Positions 33,410-41,897 of a stretch of DNA of 64,000 nt are shown here, piece after piece; position 1 is the first letter of the stretch, and the number at the start of each line of letters is the position of its first letter. The stretch spans positions 33,733 to 97,732 of the forward strand of contig JANXUK010000132.1 in NCBI GenBank assembly GCA_025356275.1, written 5' to 3'. The notes under the pieces are model-generated. The model made no database searches. It saw only the letters and a program-made list of their open reading frames with translations, and was not told the DNA's origin. The position numbers and the translations under genes were made by a program. Origin of the DNA: Sphingomonadales bacterium. Its GTDB lineage: Bacteria; Pseudomonadota; Alphaproteobacteria; Sphingomonadales; Sphingomonadaceae.

Positions 33410-33895
33410 ATGCAATTTATAGGTAAGCCGCGCGTTTTGGGCTTGGCGCTGGCGATGGCGGGTTTGGCCGGATGCCACCATGCATTCGCGCCGGTGCCCG
33501 AGAGCAATGTCGCCGCGCATGATGGCCGGCTGGTGCTGCCGGCGGTTCCCGGCAATCCTGGGGCGGCCTATTTCGATATTGCCAACCCCACCGCCACGCC
33601 GATCACCATCACCAGTGTGGCGATCAGCAGCTCCGCCTCGGCCAGCATGCACCAGACGGCGGGTGGCACGATGCTGCCGCTAGCTTCGGTGGTTGTGCCG
33701 GCCAAGGAGACCATCACCTTCGCGCCGGGCGGGCGGCATGTGATGGTGTTCGGCCTCTCACCCAGCCTCAAGCCGGGCGACCGGGCCGACATCGCGATCA
33801 CCTGCAAGGGCGTGAATGGCACCGTGCAGCTTGACACCACGCTCAAGGTTGAACCTGCCGGCGGTGACCCTATGGCCGAAATGAAAATGAACTGA
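33410..33895 (+). CDS. PCu(A)C-type periplasmic copper chaperone (DUF461)
   Basis: Lipoprotein-like leader (LAGC), AAYFDIANPTATPITITSVAISSSASASMHQ...PGGRHVMVFGLSPSLKPGDRADI; H..M and M-rich end. Confidence 0.85.
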   Translation: MQFIGKPRVLGLALAMAGLAGCHHAFAPVPESNVAAHDGRLVLPAVPGNPGAAYFDIANPTATPITITSVAISSSASASMHQTAGGTMLPLASVVVPAKETITFAPGGRHVMVFGLSPSLKPGDRADIAITCKGVNGTVQLDTTLKVEPAGGDPMAEMKMN

Positions 33896-33901
33896 GGTGC
33901 C

Positions 33902-34873
33902 TCAGCGCCCCAACATCTCCTTCGCCGCCGCGATTATCGCCGCCATATCGCCCTGCGCCGAGGGGATCGCGCTGCGGTAGCTGGCAAAGCCGTGGATGGT
34001 GCCGGCCATCTCGCGGTAGGTGACATCGCAGCCCGCTTCGATCGCTTTGGCGGCAAAGGCGCGCCCTTCATCGCGCAAGGGATCGAGCCCGGCGGTAACC
34101 AGCAACATCGGCGGCAATCCAGCCAGATCGGCGCGCAGCGGCGATGCGCGCCAGTCTGCGGCATCGGCGGCATAGACCTTGTCGAAATAGGCCATTTCCT
34201 GCGCGCCGAGACCGTATCCCTCGGCAAATTCTGCTCGCGACGGCGCTTTGTAAGAAGATGGGGCGGAACCCTGCTCGGTCACCGGATAGATCGGCCATAG
34301 TATCTCCACCGGCACCGCCGCCGGCTGGTCACGCAAGGCCAACGCCGTCACGATGGCCAGATTGCCCCCTGCACTGTCGCCGCACAGCACCAGCCCGGTC
34401 GCCTCCACGCCCAGCTCAGCCGGCCCGCCTGCCACCCAGCGCGCCGCCGCGATGCAATCCTCGGGCGCGGCGGGCCAGGCGTGTTCAGGCGCAAGGCGGT
34501 ATTCCACCGACACCACCGGCAGGTCCAACCCGCGCGCAATCTCCGCCGCCATCGCTGCATGCGTATCGATCGAGCCGACCACAAAACCGCCGCCATGGTA
34601 GAACACCACCACCGGGCCGGCGCCGCGATCCCGGCGCGGATCATATAGCCGTAGCGCGATCTCCCCCGCCGGCCCCGGCATCACAGTATCGCGCGCCACC
34701 GCAATCTCGCCCACCGGCAGATCGGGCGAAGGCATCGCGCCCGGCGGCATCTGGCGGATCATCGCGATCAGCGCGTCACTGAACGGCGGACGCGGCTGAG
34801 CCGCCATGGCGTCGAGATAGGCGCGGACATCGGCGCGGATAGCCGGGGGGATTGGGGGCGTGGGCATGGGCAT
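33902..34873 (-). CDS. Alpha/beta hydrolase, HSL-type acetyl esterase
   Basis: VVFYHGGGFVVGSIDTH oxyanion HGGG, LCGDSAGGNLA nucleophile. Confidence 0.92.
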   Translation of the reverse strand: MPMPTPPIPPAIRADVRAYLDAMAAQPRPPFSDALIAMIRQMPPGAMPSPDLPVGEIAVARDTVMPGPAGEIALRLYDPRRDRGAGPVVVFYHGGGFVVGSIDTHAAMAAEIARGLDLPVVSVEYRLAPEHAWPAAPEDCIAAARWVAGGPAELGVEATGLVLCGDSAGGNLAIVTALALRDQPAAVPVEILWPIYPVTEQGSAPSSYKAPSRAEFAEGYGLGAQEMAYFDKVYAADAADWRASPLRADLAGLPPMLLVTAGLDPLRDEGRAFAAKAIEAGCDVTYREMAGTIHGFASYRSAIPSAQGDMAAIIAAAKEMLGR

Positions 34874-34877
34874 ATCC

Positions 34878-35144
34878 TCAGGGTTGCTGCGGCGCCGCGT
34901 TTCCGGCGACGTTACCCGCAGTGTGACCAGCGAGGGGGCCCAGCGCAAGCGCCCGCCGCACCGCCGGCCGCACTGCGATGCGCGGACGCCATGCCGCCAG
35001 TGCCGGATACGCATCGATCCCGCCGGCATGCGTGGTGCCGATCAACCGACGGCCAGCAGGCGACATCGGCAATCGAACAGGCGCCGTGGCGGTTGGTGGA
35101 CCATCCGCCCGGCGGCAACTCGACCCGGCTGAGCCCGAACTGAC
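34878..35144 (-). pseudogene. Glutathione S-transferase C-terminal remnant, truncated and frameshifted
   Basis: Frame 1: FGLSRVELPPGGWSTNRHGACSIADVACWP; next frame: IGTTHAGGIDAYPALAAWRPRIAVRPAVRRAL, the GST helix-6 N-cap and C-terminal pattern; a frameshift near 35035-35045 joins them and the 5' part ends at repeat copy C. Confidence 0.65.
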
Positions 35145-35316
35145 CTAGTGGATTGATTTTGACATTCGAGTCCCGCTTGCGGCAAAGGGTGCTGCCGAAT
35201 GTCAAAATCATAAAATCCACTAGAAACAATATAATATCTACTGGTTCTTATGTTTTTGCGACATTTGCCTCTGCCCTTTGCCGAAAGGGATGCAAATGTC
35301 GGAAACGAACCACTAG
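35145..35316. repeat. Double-hairpin CTAG-bounded dispersed repeat, copy C (inverted relative to copy B)
   Basis: Hairpins 35145-35223 and 35238-35316; reverse complement matches copy B with only a few differences. Confidence 0.93.
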
Positions 35317-35428
35317 GCCCCATTGCGAAGTCAGCGCCCAGCTGCGCCGCCCGGTCAGCAACGCGTCATGTGGCCCAAGCTGGTGCCGATCCGCGCCTTG
35401 TCGCCGCCGATATCACCCTTTGGCGGCA

Positions 35429-36361
35429 TTACGTGACGCTCTCATGCGGCACCACCTCGTGGAAGCGCAGGTAATCGATCGTGCGCCAGCCATCGGGCTG
35501 GCTGGTGACGATATCGTCGAAGCGCATGCCCCAGCGGATGTCGCCCGCGCCATAGGCCCAGCGCCCGTGGATCATCTGGCCGCTGACCTCATCAATCCCC
35601 GACAGCAACACCATGATCTCCTGACCCGTCCCGCCGCAGCGATCGCCGAGCCACGGGTACAGCGGGCTGCTTTCGTCGATGCGGTGCATGATCGTCCAGG
35701 TTAGTGCGAACACCGGGTTGCTGCTGCGCTCCAGCCTGAGGTCGACAAACCGCCGCATCGCGAGCCCGCCCACGATGTCATCGATCAGCAAGGACAGCCG
35801 CGCCTCCGCCGAATAGATCACATTGTGCCGCTGATTGGCGGCGCGCAGCATCACCGTGGGCACCCCGTCAACATCATGCACCACCATCACCGCGCTGAAC
35901 AACATCCGCGCGGTTGGGCGCGAAAAGCGCGCGAACGCGATTCCGGTGGCCAGCGCGAAGATCATAATGCCGAGCGTCACCTCGATCACCACCACCACAT
36001 TGGCCCACAGCGACAGCGGGTAGATATTGCCATAGCCGATGGTCGCCACCGTATGGACGCTGAAAAAGAAATCGCGCAGGAACAGCGGCATATCCGCGCC
36101 GCCATGCGCGATGGCGAGGCCACTCGGATCGCAGCGGTAAATCGCCGCGAACCCCAGGTTGAACACCAGAAACAGCCCGGCGAACAGGAGGAACAGCATC
36201 GGCCAGGTCAGGCCCATCAGCTGATGGTAGATATCGGCGGCCGACCACAGCGGCAGCCCGCGCGCGCGGACCTTCAGCTTGCCATCACGCCGCGCCGAGG
36301 CGGTCAGCGAGCGCGGCCGCTGAGGGCGAAAGCGCGGGGGTGGTGGATTTTGCTCGCCCAT
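35429..36361 (-). CDS. Inward-rectifier-type potassium channel (KirBac-like)
   Basis: Two TM helices flanking selectivity filter FFFSVHTVATIGYGNIYP, C-terminal Kir cytoplasmic domain. Confidence 0.92.
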   Translation of the reverse strand: MGEQNPPPPRFRPQRPRSLTASARRDGKLKVRARGLPLWSAADIYHQLMGLTWPMLFLLFAGLFLVFNLGFAAIYRCDPSGLAIAHGGADMPLFLRDFFFSVHTVATIGYGNIYPLSLWANVVVVIEVTLGIMIFALATGIAFARFSRPTARMLFSAVMVVHDVDGVPTVMLRAANQRHNVIYSAEARLSLLIDDIVGGLAMRRFVDLRLERSSNPVFALTWTIMHRIDESSPLYPWLGDRCGGTGQEIMVLLSGIDEVSGQMIHGRWAYGAGDIRWGMRFDDIVTSQPDGWRTIDYLRFHEVVPHESVT

Positions 36362-36400
36362 GCCCCATGGCTAGCTGGCGCGTCCGCCCGGCACAAGCCG

Positions 36401-37450
36401 TCAGGCAGCGGCAAGTTGCGGATTGGTGGCAGTGCGCCCGGCACTGCGGCGCCGCAGCAGCGCATCGACGCGCTTCTCGACCAGATAATGCAGCGCGATC
36501 CCCCCGCCGACACACCAAACGAGGCTGGTCACCAGCAACAGCGGCTGACCCCCGGCTTTGGGGAGCATCGGCAACAGCATCCGCGCAAACACCACCAGCC
36601 ACGCGACATGCGACACATAAATCGCATAGGACCACTCACCCAGCGCCAGCAGCACCGGATGGCGGCGCGGGCTCACACACAGCGCGCCGGAAAACACCGC
36701 CAGCATCGGTACCCCGCAGTAGAGCAACCGCACCGCATCTCCCTCGATATTAGCATAATGCCCGCCGATAAACCCGAGCGCCGCCACCGCCGGCCCGATC
36801 AGCGCCATCGCCCGGGCCAGCGCCCGCATCCCCCCCCGCTGACGGATCACCGCGACGAGCATGCCTGCGCCAAACTCCAGACATAGCGGCCGCAGCCAGC
36901 CCAGCGCAACCGCACCCGCCAGCACCGCTATCGCCACCGCGACATAACGCCGCGGGCTGGCAAAGATCGCGCCGGCCAGAATGGCATAGAACAGCATCTC
37001 GTATTCCAGGCTCCACCCCGGCACCAGCACCGGGTAATTGTAGCCGAAGCTGTGCGACGCAAACAGCATCGACAGCGCGCCGAAATGCTTGATGCTGTTG
37101 AATTCGGCCAGCATATCCGCCGGGGCCCCGCTGGCCACCACCAGAAACGCTATATAACCGACCGTCGCCAGCCAATAGAGCGGCACAATCCGGGCGATCC
37201 GCTGTCCGGCGAAACCGGCGGCGCTGCGCCGGGCGGCGCTTTGGGTGTAGACCATGATAAAGCCCGACAGCATGAAGAAGATGTCGACCGCCGCATCGGC
37301 GCCGACCTGCAAACTCTGGATCAGCCACGGCGATGCCGCCACGCCCAGCGCCGGGTTCTTGCAAATGTGGAACACCACCACCACCAGCGCGGCGATGGCG
37401 CGGATATATTGCAGGGCAAAGAGCTTCTCACGCTGTGGCTCGGCTGGCAT
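36401..37450 (-). CDS. Acyltransferase 3 family membrane protein
   Basis: LQYIRAIAALVVVVFHICKNP...DIFFMLSGFIMVYT multi-TM pattern. Confidence 0.9.
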   Translation of the reverse strand: MPAEPQREKLFALQYIRAIAALVVVVFHICKNPALGVAASPWLIQSLQVGADAAVDIFFMLSGFIMVYTQSAARRSAAGFAGQRIARIVPLYWLATVGYIAFLVVASGAPADMLAEFNSIKHFGALSMLFASHSFGYNYPVLVPGWSLEYEMLFYAILAGAIFASPRRYVAVAIAVLAGAVALGWLRPLCLEFGAGMLVAVIRQRGGMRALARAMALIGPAVAALGFIGGHYANIEGDAVRLLYCGVPMLAVFSGALCVSPRRHPVLLALGEWSYAIYVSHVAWLVVFARMLLPMLPKAGGQPLLLVTSLVWCVGGGIALHYLVEKRVDALLRRRSAGRTATNPQLAAA

Positions 37451-37723
37451 AGGACGTTCCCGGAATTAAGCATAATCGGGCAAATTCAATATGTACTGGC
37501 CCGGATTTGGCTTATCCCGCCGCGTTGCTGACTAACAGTTTGTTTACCAAACCGGCCCGTCCAGAAACGGGACGCCAAGGCTTTTGCCCAAAGCGCGTGC
37601 AAACATGCGCGAAACTCACGGCCCCATCAAAGGCTCCCTCTTGCCCCTTGCGGCCAAACCGCTAGAGGTGGAGCGGTATCGGCGGCGGGCGGGCCGCCCC
37701 AATTGCAAGCGGATTAAGCGCAT

Positions 37724-38506
37724 ATGGCCCTTCTGACCCTTCCCAAAGACAGCCGCATCACCGGCAAGAGCCGCGAGCACAAGGCGCCGGGGGCCAAGCG
37801 GGTCAAGAAATTCACCGTCTACCGCTATGATCCCAACAGCGGGGAGAACCCGCGTTACGACCGGTTCGAGATCGATCTGGACAGCTGCGGCCCGATGGTG
37901 CTCGACGCGCTGATCAAGATGAAGTCCGAGGCCGACCCGACGCTAACTTTCCGCCGCTCCTGCCGCGAAGGCATCTGCGGGTCCTGCGCGATGAACATCA
38001 ACGGGCGCAATGGGCTGGCCTGCACCACCGCCATCTCGGACCTCTCCGGCGATATCCGTATCACCCCGCTGCCGCATATGGAGGTGATCAAGGATCTGGT
38101 CCCCGATTTCACCCATTTCTATGCGCAATATGCGTCGATCCGGCCTTGGCTGCAAACCGTCACTCCCACGCCCTCGGGCAAGGAGCGGCTGCAATCGCCG
38201 GAGCAGCGCGAGAAGCTGGATGGGTTGTACGAATGCATCCTGTGCGCCTGCTGCTCGACCTCATGCCCCAGCTATTGGTGGAATTCGGACAAGTTCCTCG
38301 GCCCGGCGATCCTGCTTCAGGCTTACCGCTGGCTGGCGGACAGCCGCGATGAGATGACCGGCGAGCGGCTGGATGAGCTGGAAGACCCGTTCCGCCTCTA
38401 TCGCTGCCACACGATCATGAACTGCGCCAATGTCTGTCCCAAGGGGCTGAGCCCGGCGCGCGCCATCGCCGAGATCAAGAAGATGCAGGTCGAGCGGCAA
38501 CTCTGA
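37724..38506 (+). CDS. sdhB: Succinate dehydrogenase iron-sulfur subunit
   Basis: [53 protein letters not shown]. Confidence 0.98.
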   Translation: MALLTLPKDSRITGKSREHKAPGAKRVKKFTVYRYDPNSGENPRYDRFEIDLDSCGPMVLDALIKMKSEADPTLTFRRSCREGICGSCAMNINGRNGLACTTAISDLSGDIRITPLPHMEVIKDLVPDFTHFYAQYASIRPWLQTVTPTPSGKERLQSPEQREKLDGLYECILCACCSTSCPSYWWNSDKFLGPAILLQAYRWLADSRDEMTGERLDELEDPFRLYRCHTIMNCANVCPKGLSPARAIAEIKKMQVERQL

Positions 38507-38519
38507 ACCGGACTTTCGC

Positions 38520-38972
38520 ATGGCGGAGCCCTATTTCGACCTTCAGCCCGTGCCCGCGCATCCGGGCTGGTACAGCTGGAACCTGACCGATCCGACCTGC
38601 TTCAACGGCGCGGTTATGGGCGCGATGATGGTCAGGGCGGAGGGGGCAGTGTCGGCGCGGCTGCGGATGATGCCGGCCCAGCATCACGCCAATATGCATG
38701 CGGCGGTGCATGGCGGGGTGACCTTGGCACTGGCCGACGTATCTTTGTTCGCCGCCGCGCGAATGGTGGGCGGCGCGGGGGTCGACGGGGCGGTCACGCT
38801 CGACCTTGCCGCACATTTCATCAGCCCCGGACGGATCGGGGAGCCGCTGGACGCCGTGGCCGAGGTATTGCGTGAGACTGGGCGGATGGTGTTCCTACGC
38901 GGGCTGATCGAGCAGGACGGCACGCTGGTGGCGTCGTTCTCGGGCGCCTTGCGCAAACCTTCCCGGCGGTGA
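38520..38972 (+). CDS. PaaI-like thioesterase (hotdog fold)
   Basis: NMHAAVHGGVTLALADVSLFAAAR...AVTLDLAAHFISPGRIGEPLDAVAEVLRETGRMVFLRGLIEQDG. Confidence 0.85.
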   Translation: MAEPYFDLQPVPAHPGWYSWNLTDPTCFNGAVMGAMMVRAEGAVSARLRMMPAQHHANMHAAVHGGVTLALADVSLFAAARMVGGAGVDGAVTLDLAAHFISPGRIGEPLDAVAEVLRETGRMVFLRGLIEQDGTLVASFSGALRKPSRR

Positions 38973-40096
38973 GCGGGCTGCTCACCCGCTATCAGGCGCT
39001 GATCGCGGCGGGCGAATTGCATCCCGATGCCGAGCAGGCGGCGGCGGGGGCGCGGCTCGCGCATTTGCAGGAGCAGTTGGAAAACCCGCCCACACCGGGC
39101 CTGTTCGCGCGCCTGCGCGGCCAGCACCCCCCGCCGCCGCACGGGGTCTATCTGTGGGGCGGGGTCGGGCGCGGCAAGTCGATGCTGATGGACCTGTTCC
39201 ACGACACGCTGGCCATCGCGGAAAAGCGCCGCGCGCATTTTCACGCCTTCATGCTCGACGTTCACGCCCGGCTGCGCGAGGCCCGCAAGTCCGAGGCCGG
39301 CGATCCGATTCCCCCCGTCGCCGCCGGCATCGCCAAGGACCTGCGCGTGCTGGCCTTTGACGAGATGGTGGTCAACAATTCGGCCGACGCGATGATTATG
39401 AGCCGGCTGTTTACCGCGCTGATCCGCGATCATGGCATCGCGGTGGTCACCACCAGCAACCGCGCGCCCGATCAGCTGTACAAGGACGGGCTCAACCGTG
39501 AGCATTTCCTGCCGTTCATCGCGTTGATCGAAGCGGATTTCGAGGTTCTGGCGCTCAACGGCCCGCAGGATTACCGGCTGGAACGGCTGGGCGGGATCGC
39601 GGCGTGGCACACGCCCCTGGGCGAGGCGGCGACGGCGCAAGTGCGCGAGGCATTCTTTCGCCTGACCGATTATCGCCCCGAGGATGCTGCCAATGTCCCC
39701 TCGGCCGAGCTGGACCTTGGCGGCGGCCGCATGCTGCATGTGCCCAAAAGCCTGAAGGGCGTCGCGGTGTTCAGTTTCAAGCGGCTATGCGGTGAGGCAC
39801 GGGGCGCGGCGGATTACCTCGCCATCGCGCATGCTTATCATACGGTGATCGTGGTCGGTGTGCCGCTGCTGGGCGCCGAGATGCGCAATGAGACGGCGCG
39901 GTTTGTCACGCTGATCGACACGCTGTACGAGCACAAGGTCAAGCTGTTCGCCACCGCCGCCGCCGCGCCGCAGGATCTCTATCCAGCGGGCGGAGGCGGC
40001 AACGGAAGCGGCCGTTTTGAATTTGAGCGGAGCATCAGCCGACTGATCGAAATGCAAAGCGCCGACTATCTCGCACTCGGCCACGGGCAGGGCTGA
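38969..40096 (+). CDS. zapE: Cell division protein ZapE (AFG1-like ATPase)
   Basis: GVYLWGGVGRGKSMLMDLFHD, HFHAFMLDVHARL, LAFDEMVVNNSADAMIMSRLFTAL, TTSNRAPDQLYKDGLNREHFLPFI. Confidence 0.95.
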   Translation: MSGLLTRYQALIAAGELHPDAEQAAAGARLAHLQEQLENPPTPGLFARLRGQHPPPPHGVYLWGGVGRGKSMLMDLFHDTLAIAEKRRAHFHAFMLDVHARLREARKSEAGDPIPPVAAGIAKDLRVLAFDEMVVNNSADAMIMSRLFTALIRDHGIAVVTTSNRAPDQLYKDGLNREHFLPFIALIEADFEVLALNGPQDYRLERLGGIAAWHTPLGEAATAQVREAFFRLTDYRPEDAANVPSAELDLGGGRMLHVPKSLKGVAVFSFKRLCGEARGAADYLAIAHAYHTVIVVGVPLLGAEMRNETARFVTLIDTLYEHKVKLFATAAAAPQDLYPAGGGGNGSGRFEFERSISRLIEMQSADYLALGHGQG

Positions 40097-40117
40097 GCGC
40101 CAACAGGAGGAACATCC

Positions 40118-40438
40118 ATGATCGTCACCACCACCGAAAATCTCGCCGGGCGAGCCGTAACCGAATGCCTGGGCCAGGTGTTCGGCGTCGTCGTGCGCAG
40201 CCGGGGGCTTAGCGGCAATATCATCGCGGGTCTGCGCACGATCATCGGCGGCGAGATCAAGGAATATACCGCGCTAGTCGAGGATACACGCCGCCACGCG
40301 CTCGATCGGCTGGTTACCAATGCCAGCGCGATGGGCGCCGACGCGGTGGTGATGATGCGTTTCGATTCCGGCCAGATCGGCCAAATGATGAACGAGGTCG
40401 TCGCCTATGGCACCGCCGTTCGGCTGGCCCCGCTTTGA
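40118..40438 (+). CDS. YbjQ-family heavy-metal-binding domain protein
   Basis: MIVTTTENLAGRAVTECLGQVFGVVVRSRGLSGNIIAGLRTIIGGEIKEYTALVEDTRRHALDRLVTNASAMGADAVVMMRFDSGQI. Confidence 0.93.
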   Translation: MIVTTTENLAGRAVTECLGQVFGVVVRSRGLSGNIIAGLRTIIGGEIKEYTALVEDTRRHALDRLVTNASAMGADAVVMMRFDSGQIGQMMNEVVAYGTAVRLAPL

Positions 40439-40716
40439 CGGGAAGAGCGCGGGGCGCCGCGCTGACTTTGGGCACGTTGCTGCTGGCCGGCGGATTGTTG
40501 ATCCGGCCGTTCGGAGGCGGCTTTGCGCTAATCCTGTTCGGCGCGCTTATCCTGCTGACCGTGATGCTGGAGCGGCGCTATCGCAGGGCCGACGCCGCGC
40601 CGCCCGGACCCGAATGGCAACGCACCGGCGAGGTGTTCCGCGACGAGGAAGCCGGGCGCTGGGTGACGGTATGGTTCAACCCGGCCACTGGCGAGCGGAA
40701 ATACGTGGCGGATTAG
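40435..40716 (+). CDS. Small membrane protein, hypothetical
   Basis: TM segments TLGTLLLAGGLLIRPFGGGFALILFGALILLTVML; C-terminal WVTVWFNPATGERKYVAD; overlaps the YbjQ-like gene by 4 nt. Confidence 0.6.
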   Translation: MTGRARGAALTLGTLLLAGGLLIRPFGGGFALILFGALILLTVMLERRYRRADAAPPGPEWQRTGEVFRDEEAGRWVTVWFNPATGERKYVAD

Positions 40717-40797
40717 AATGTTTTTCGAACGGAGTGGAACACGCAGTGACTCGGGAACGTCAGTCACCGAAGGTAAAAAATGCGGCAAACCAGGAAT

Positions 40798-41760
40798 CTA
40801 GGCCGCCGCGCGATGTCGCCGCGCCTGCACCGCCGCCAGACGCGACATCAGCTTGAGATCGGCCTCGCTGAGTTGCAGCGCGGTTTCCGCCCAGGCATCA
40901 ACAATGGCCTCCATCTCGGCCAGCGGCACCGGCGAGGCCAGCCGCATCGCCCGCCGCGCCCCGACCAGCCCGGCATGGCCCCGCGCCGACCGCGCGATGA
41001 ACTGATGCGTTGCCGCGACGCCCTCGCCCGGCTCGGCCAGATACGCGACGAGCCCGAGGTCGTACATTTGCTGCGCGGTATAGGTTTGATTGCCCATGAT
41101 CATTCGTTCGGCCATCGCGGTGCCCAGCTTGCGCGAGAGCAGCGCATGCGCGCCCATGCCGGGGAACAGGCCGAACATCACCTCGGGCAGGCCGAAGGTC
41201 GCGCCGCGCTCGGCAATCAGCACATCGAAGGACAGCAGCGCCTCGAACCCGCCACCCAGCGCCTGCCCCTGCACCAGGCCGACAGTTAGCATCGGCAGAT
41301 CGAGCGCGTTGATATTGCGGTGCAAAATCCGCACGCAGCGGTGCCCATAGGCGGAGAGCCCGGCACGATCCCCCTCGCGGATCAGCCGCTGAAACAGCTC
41401 CAGATCGCCGCCGAAACAGAATACGCCGGGCTCCCGGCTGCCCAGCACCAGAAAATCCAGCGGAACAAGCCCCGGGCCGAAATGCCGCGCGATCAGCTGT
41501 TGCCAAACCTCGAAATCGCCGAGCAACGCGGGGGTGAAGCTGGCGCGGCCGGTGGGACGCATGAAGCTCCATAGCGCACGCGTCCGCTCATCATACAGGG
41601 ATTCCAGCTCGGGCAGGTGGTACAGCCGCTCAGGCACGGCGCGGCGCAGTTCCGAACTGTCGTGCAAATCATCGTCGCTCATCACTGCGGGAATAATGCC
41701 CGCAATATCCCGGTCCTGCGCACCAAACGCACCGTCGTAATCGGCCGTCAATCGGTCCAT
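40798..41760 (-). CDS. Crotonase-family protein resembling DSF synthase RpfF
   Basis: VFCFGGDLELFQRLIREGDRAGLSAYGHRCVRILHRN...LVQGQALGGGFEALLSFDVLIAERGATFGLPEVMFGLFPGMGAHALLSRKLG. Confidence 0.8.
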   Translation of the reverse strand: MDRLTADYDGAFGAQDRDIAGIIPAVMSDDDLHDSSELRRAVPERLYHLPELESLYDERTRALWSFMRPTGRASFTPALLGDFEVWQQLIARHFGPGLVPLDFLVLGSREPGVFCFGGDLELFQRLIREGDRAGLSAYGHRCVRILHRNINALDLPMLTVGLVQGQALGGGFEALLSFDVLIAERGATFGLPEVMFGLFPGMGAHALLSRKLGTAMAERMIMGNQTYTAQQMYDLGLVAYLAEPGEGVAATHQFIARSARGHAGLVGARRAMRLASPVPLAEMEAIVDAWAETALQLSEADLKLMSRLAAVQARRHRAAA

Positions 41761-41796
41761 AGACCCCCCTTGCATCGCGAGACCGGGACGACCGAT

Positions 41797-41868
41797 ATGT
41801 CCCGAGCTCCGCGAATTTCCAAGTTTCTAAACTGGTTACGAGACGTTTTGCAACGGCTATTTAATTAG
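41797..41868 (+). CDS. Candidate small ORF (23 aa, amphipathic)
   Basis: ATG...TAG encoding MSRAPRISKFLNWLRDVLQRLFN in the intergenic region between two minus-strand genes; no strong Shine-Dalgarno. Confidence 0.2.
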   Translation: MSRAPRISKFLNWLRDVLQRLFN

Positions 41869-41897
41869 CAACAAAAACCAATGCTGCGCAGCGCCAA

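Noticed and set aside
35317-35428. Possible coding remnant (frame reading ADRAAQLGADFAMG) beside repeat copy C
   Set aside because: Too short and frame-broken to assign to a family; kept only as context for the GST remnant.
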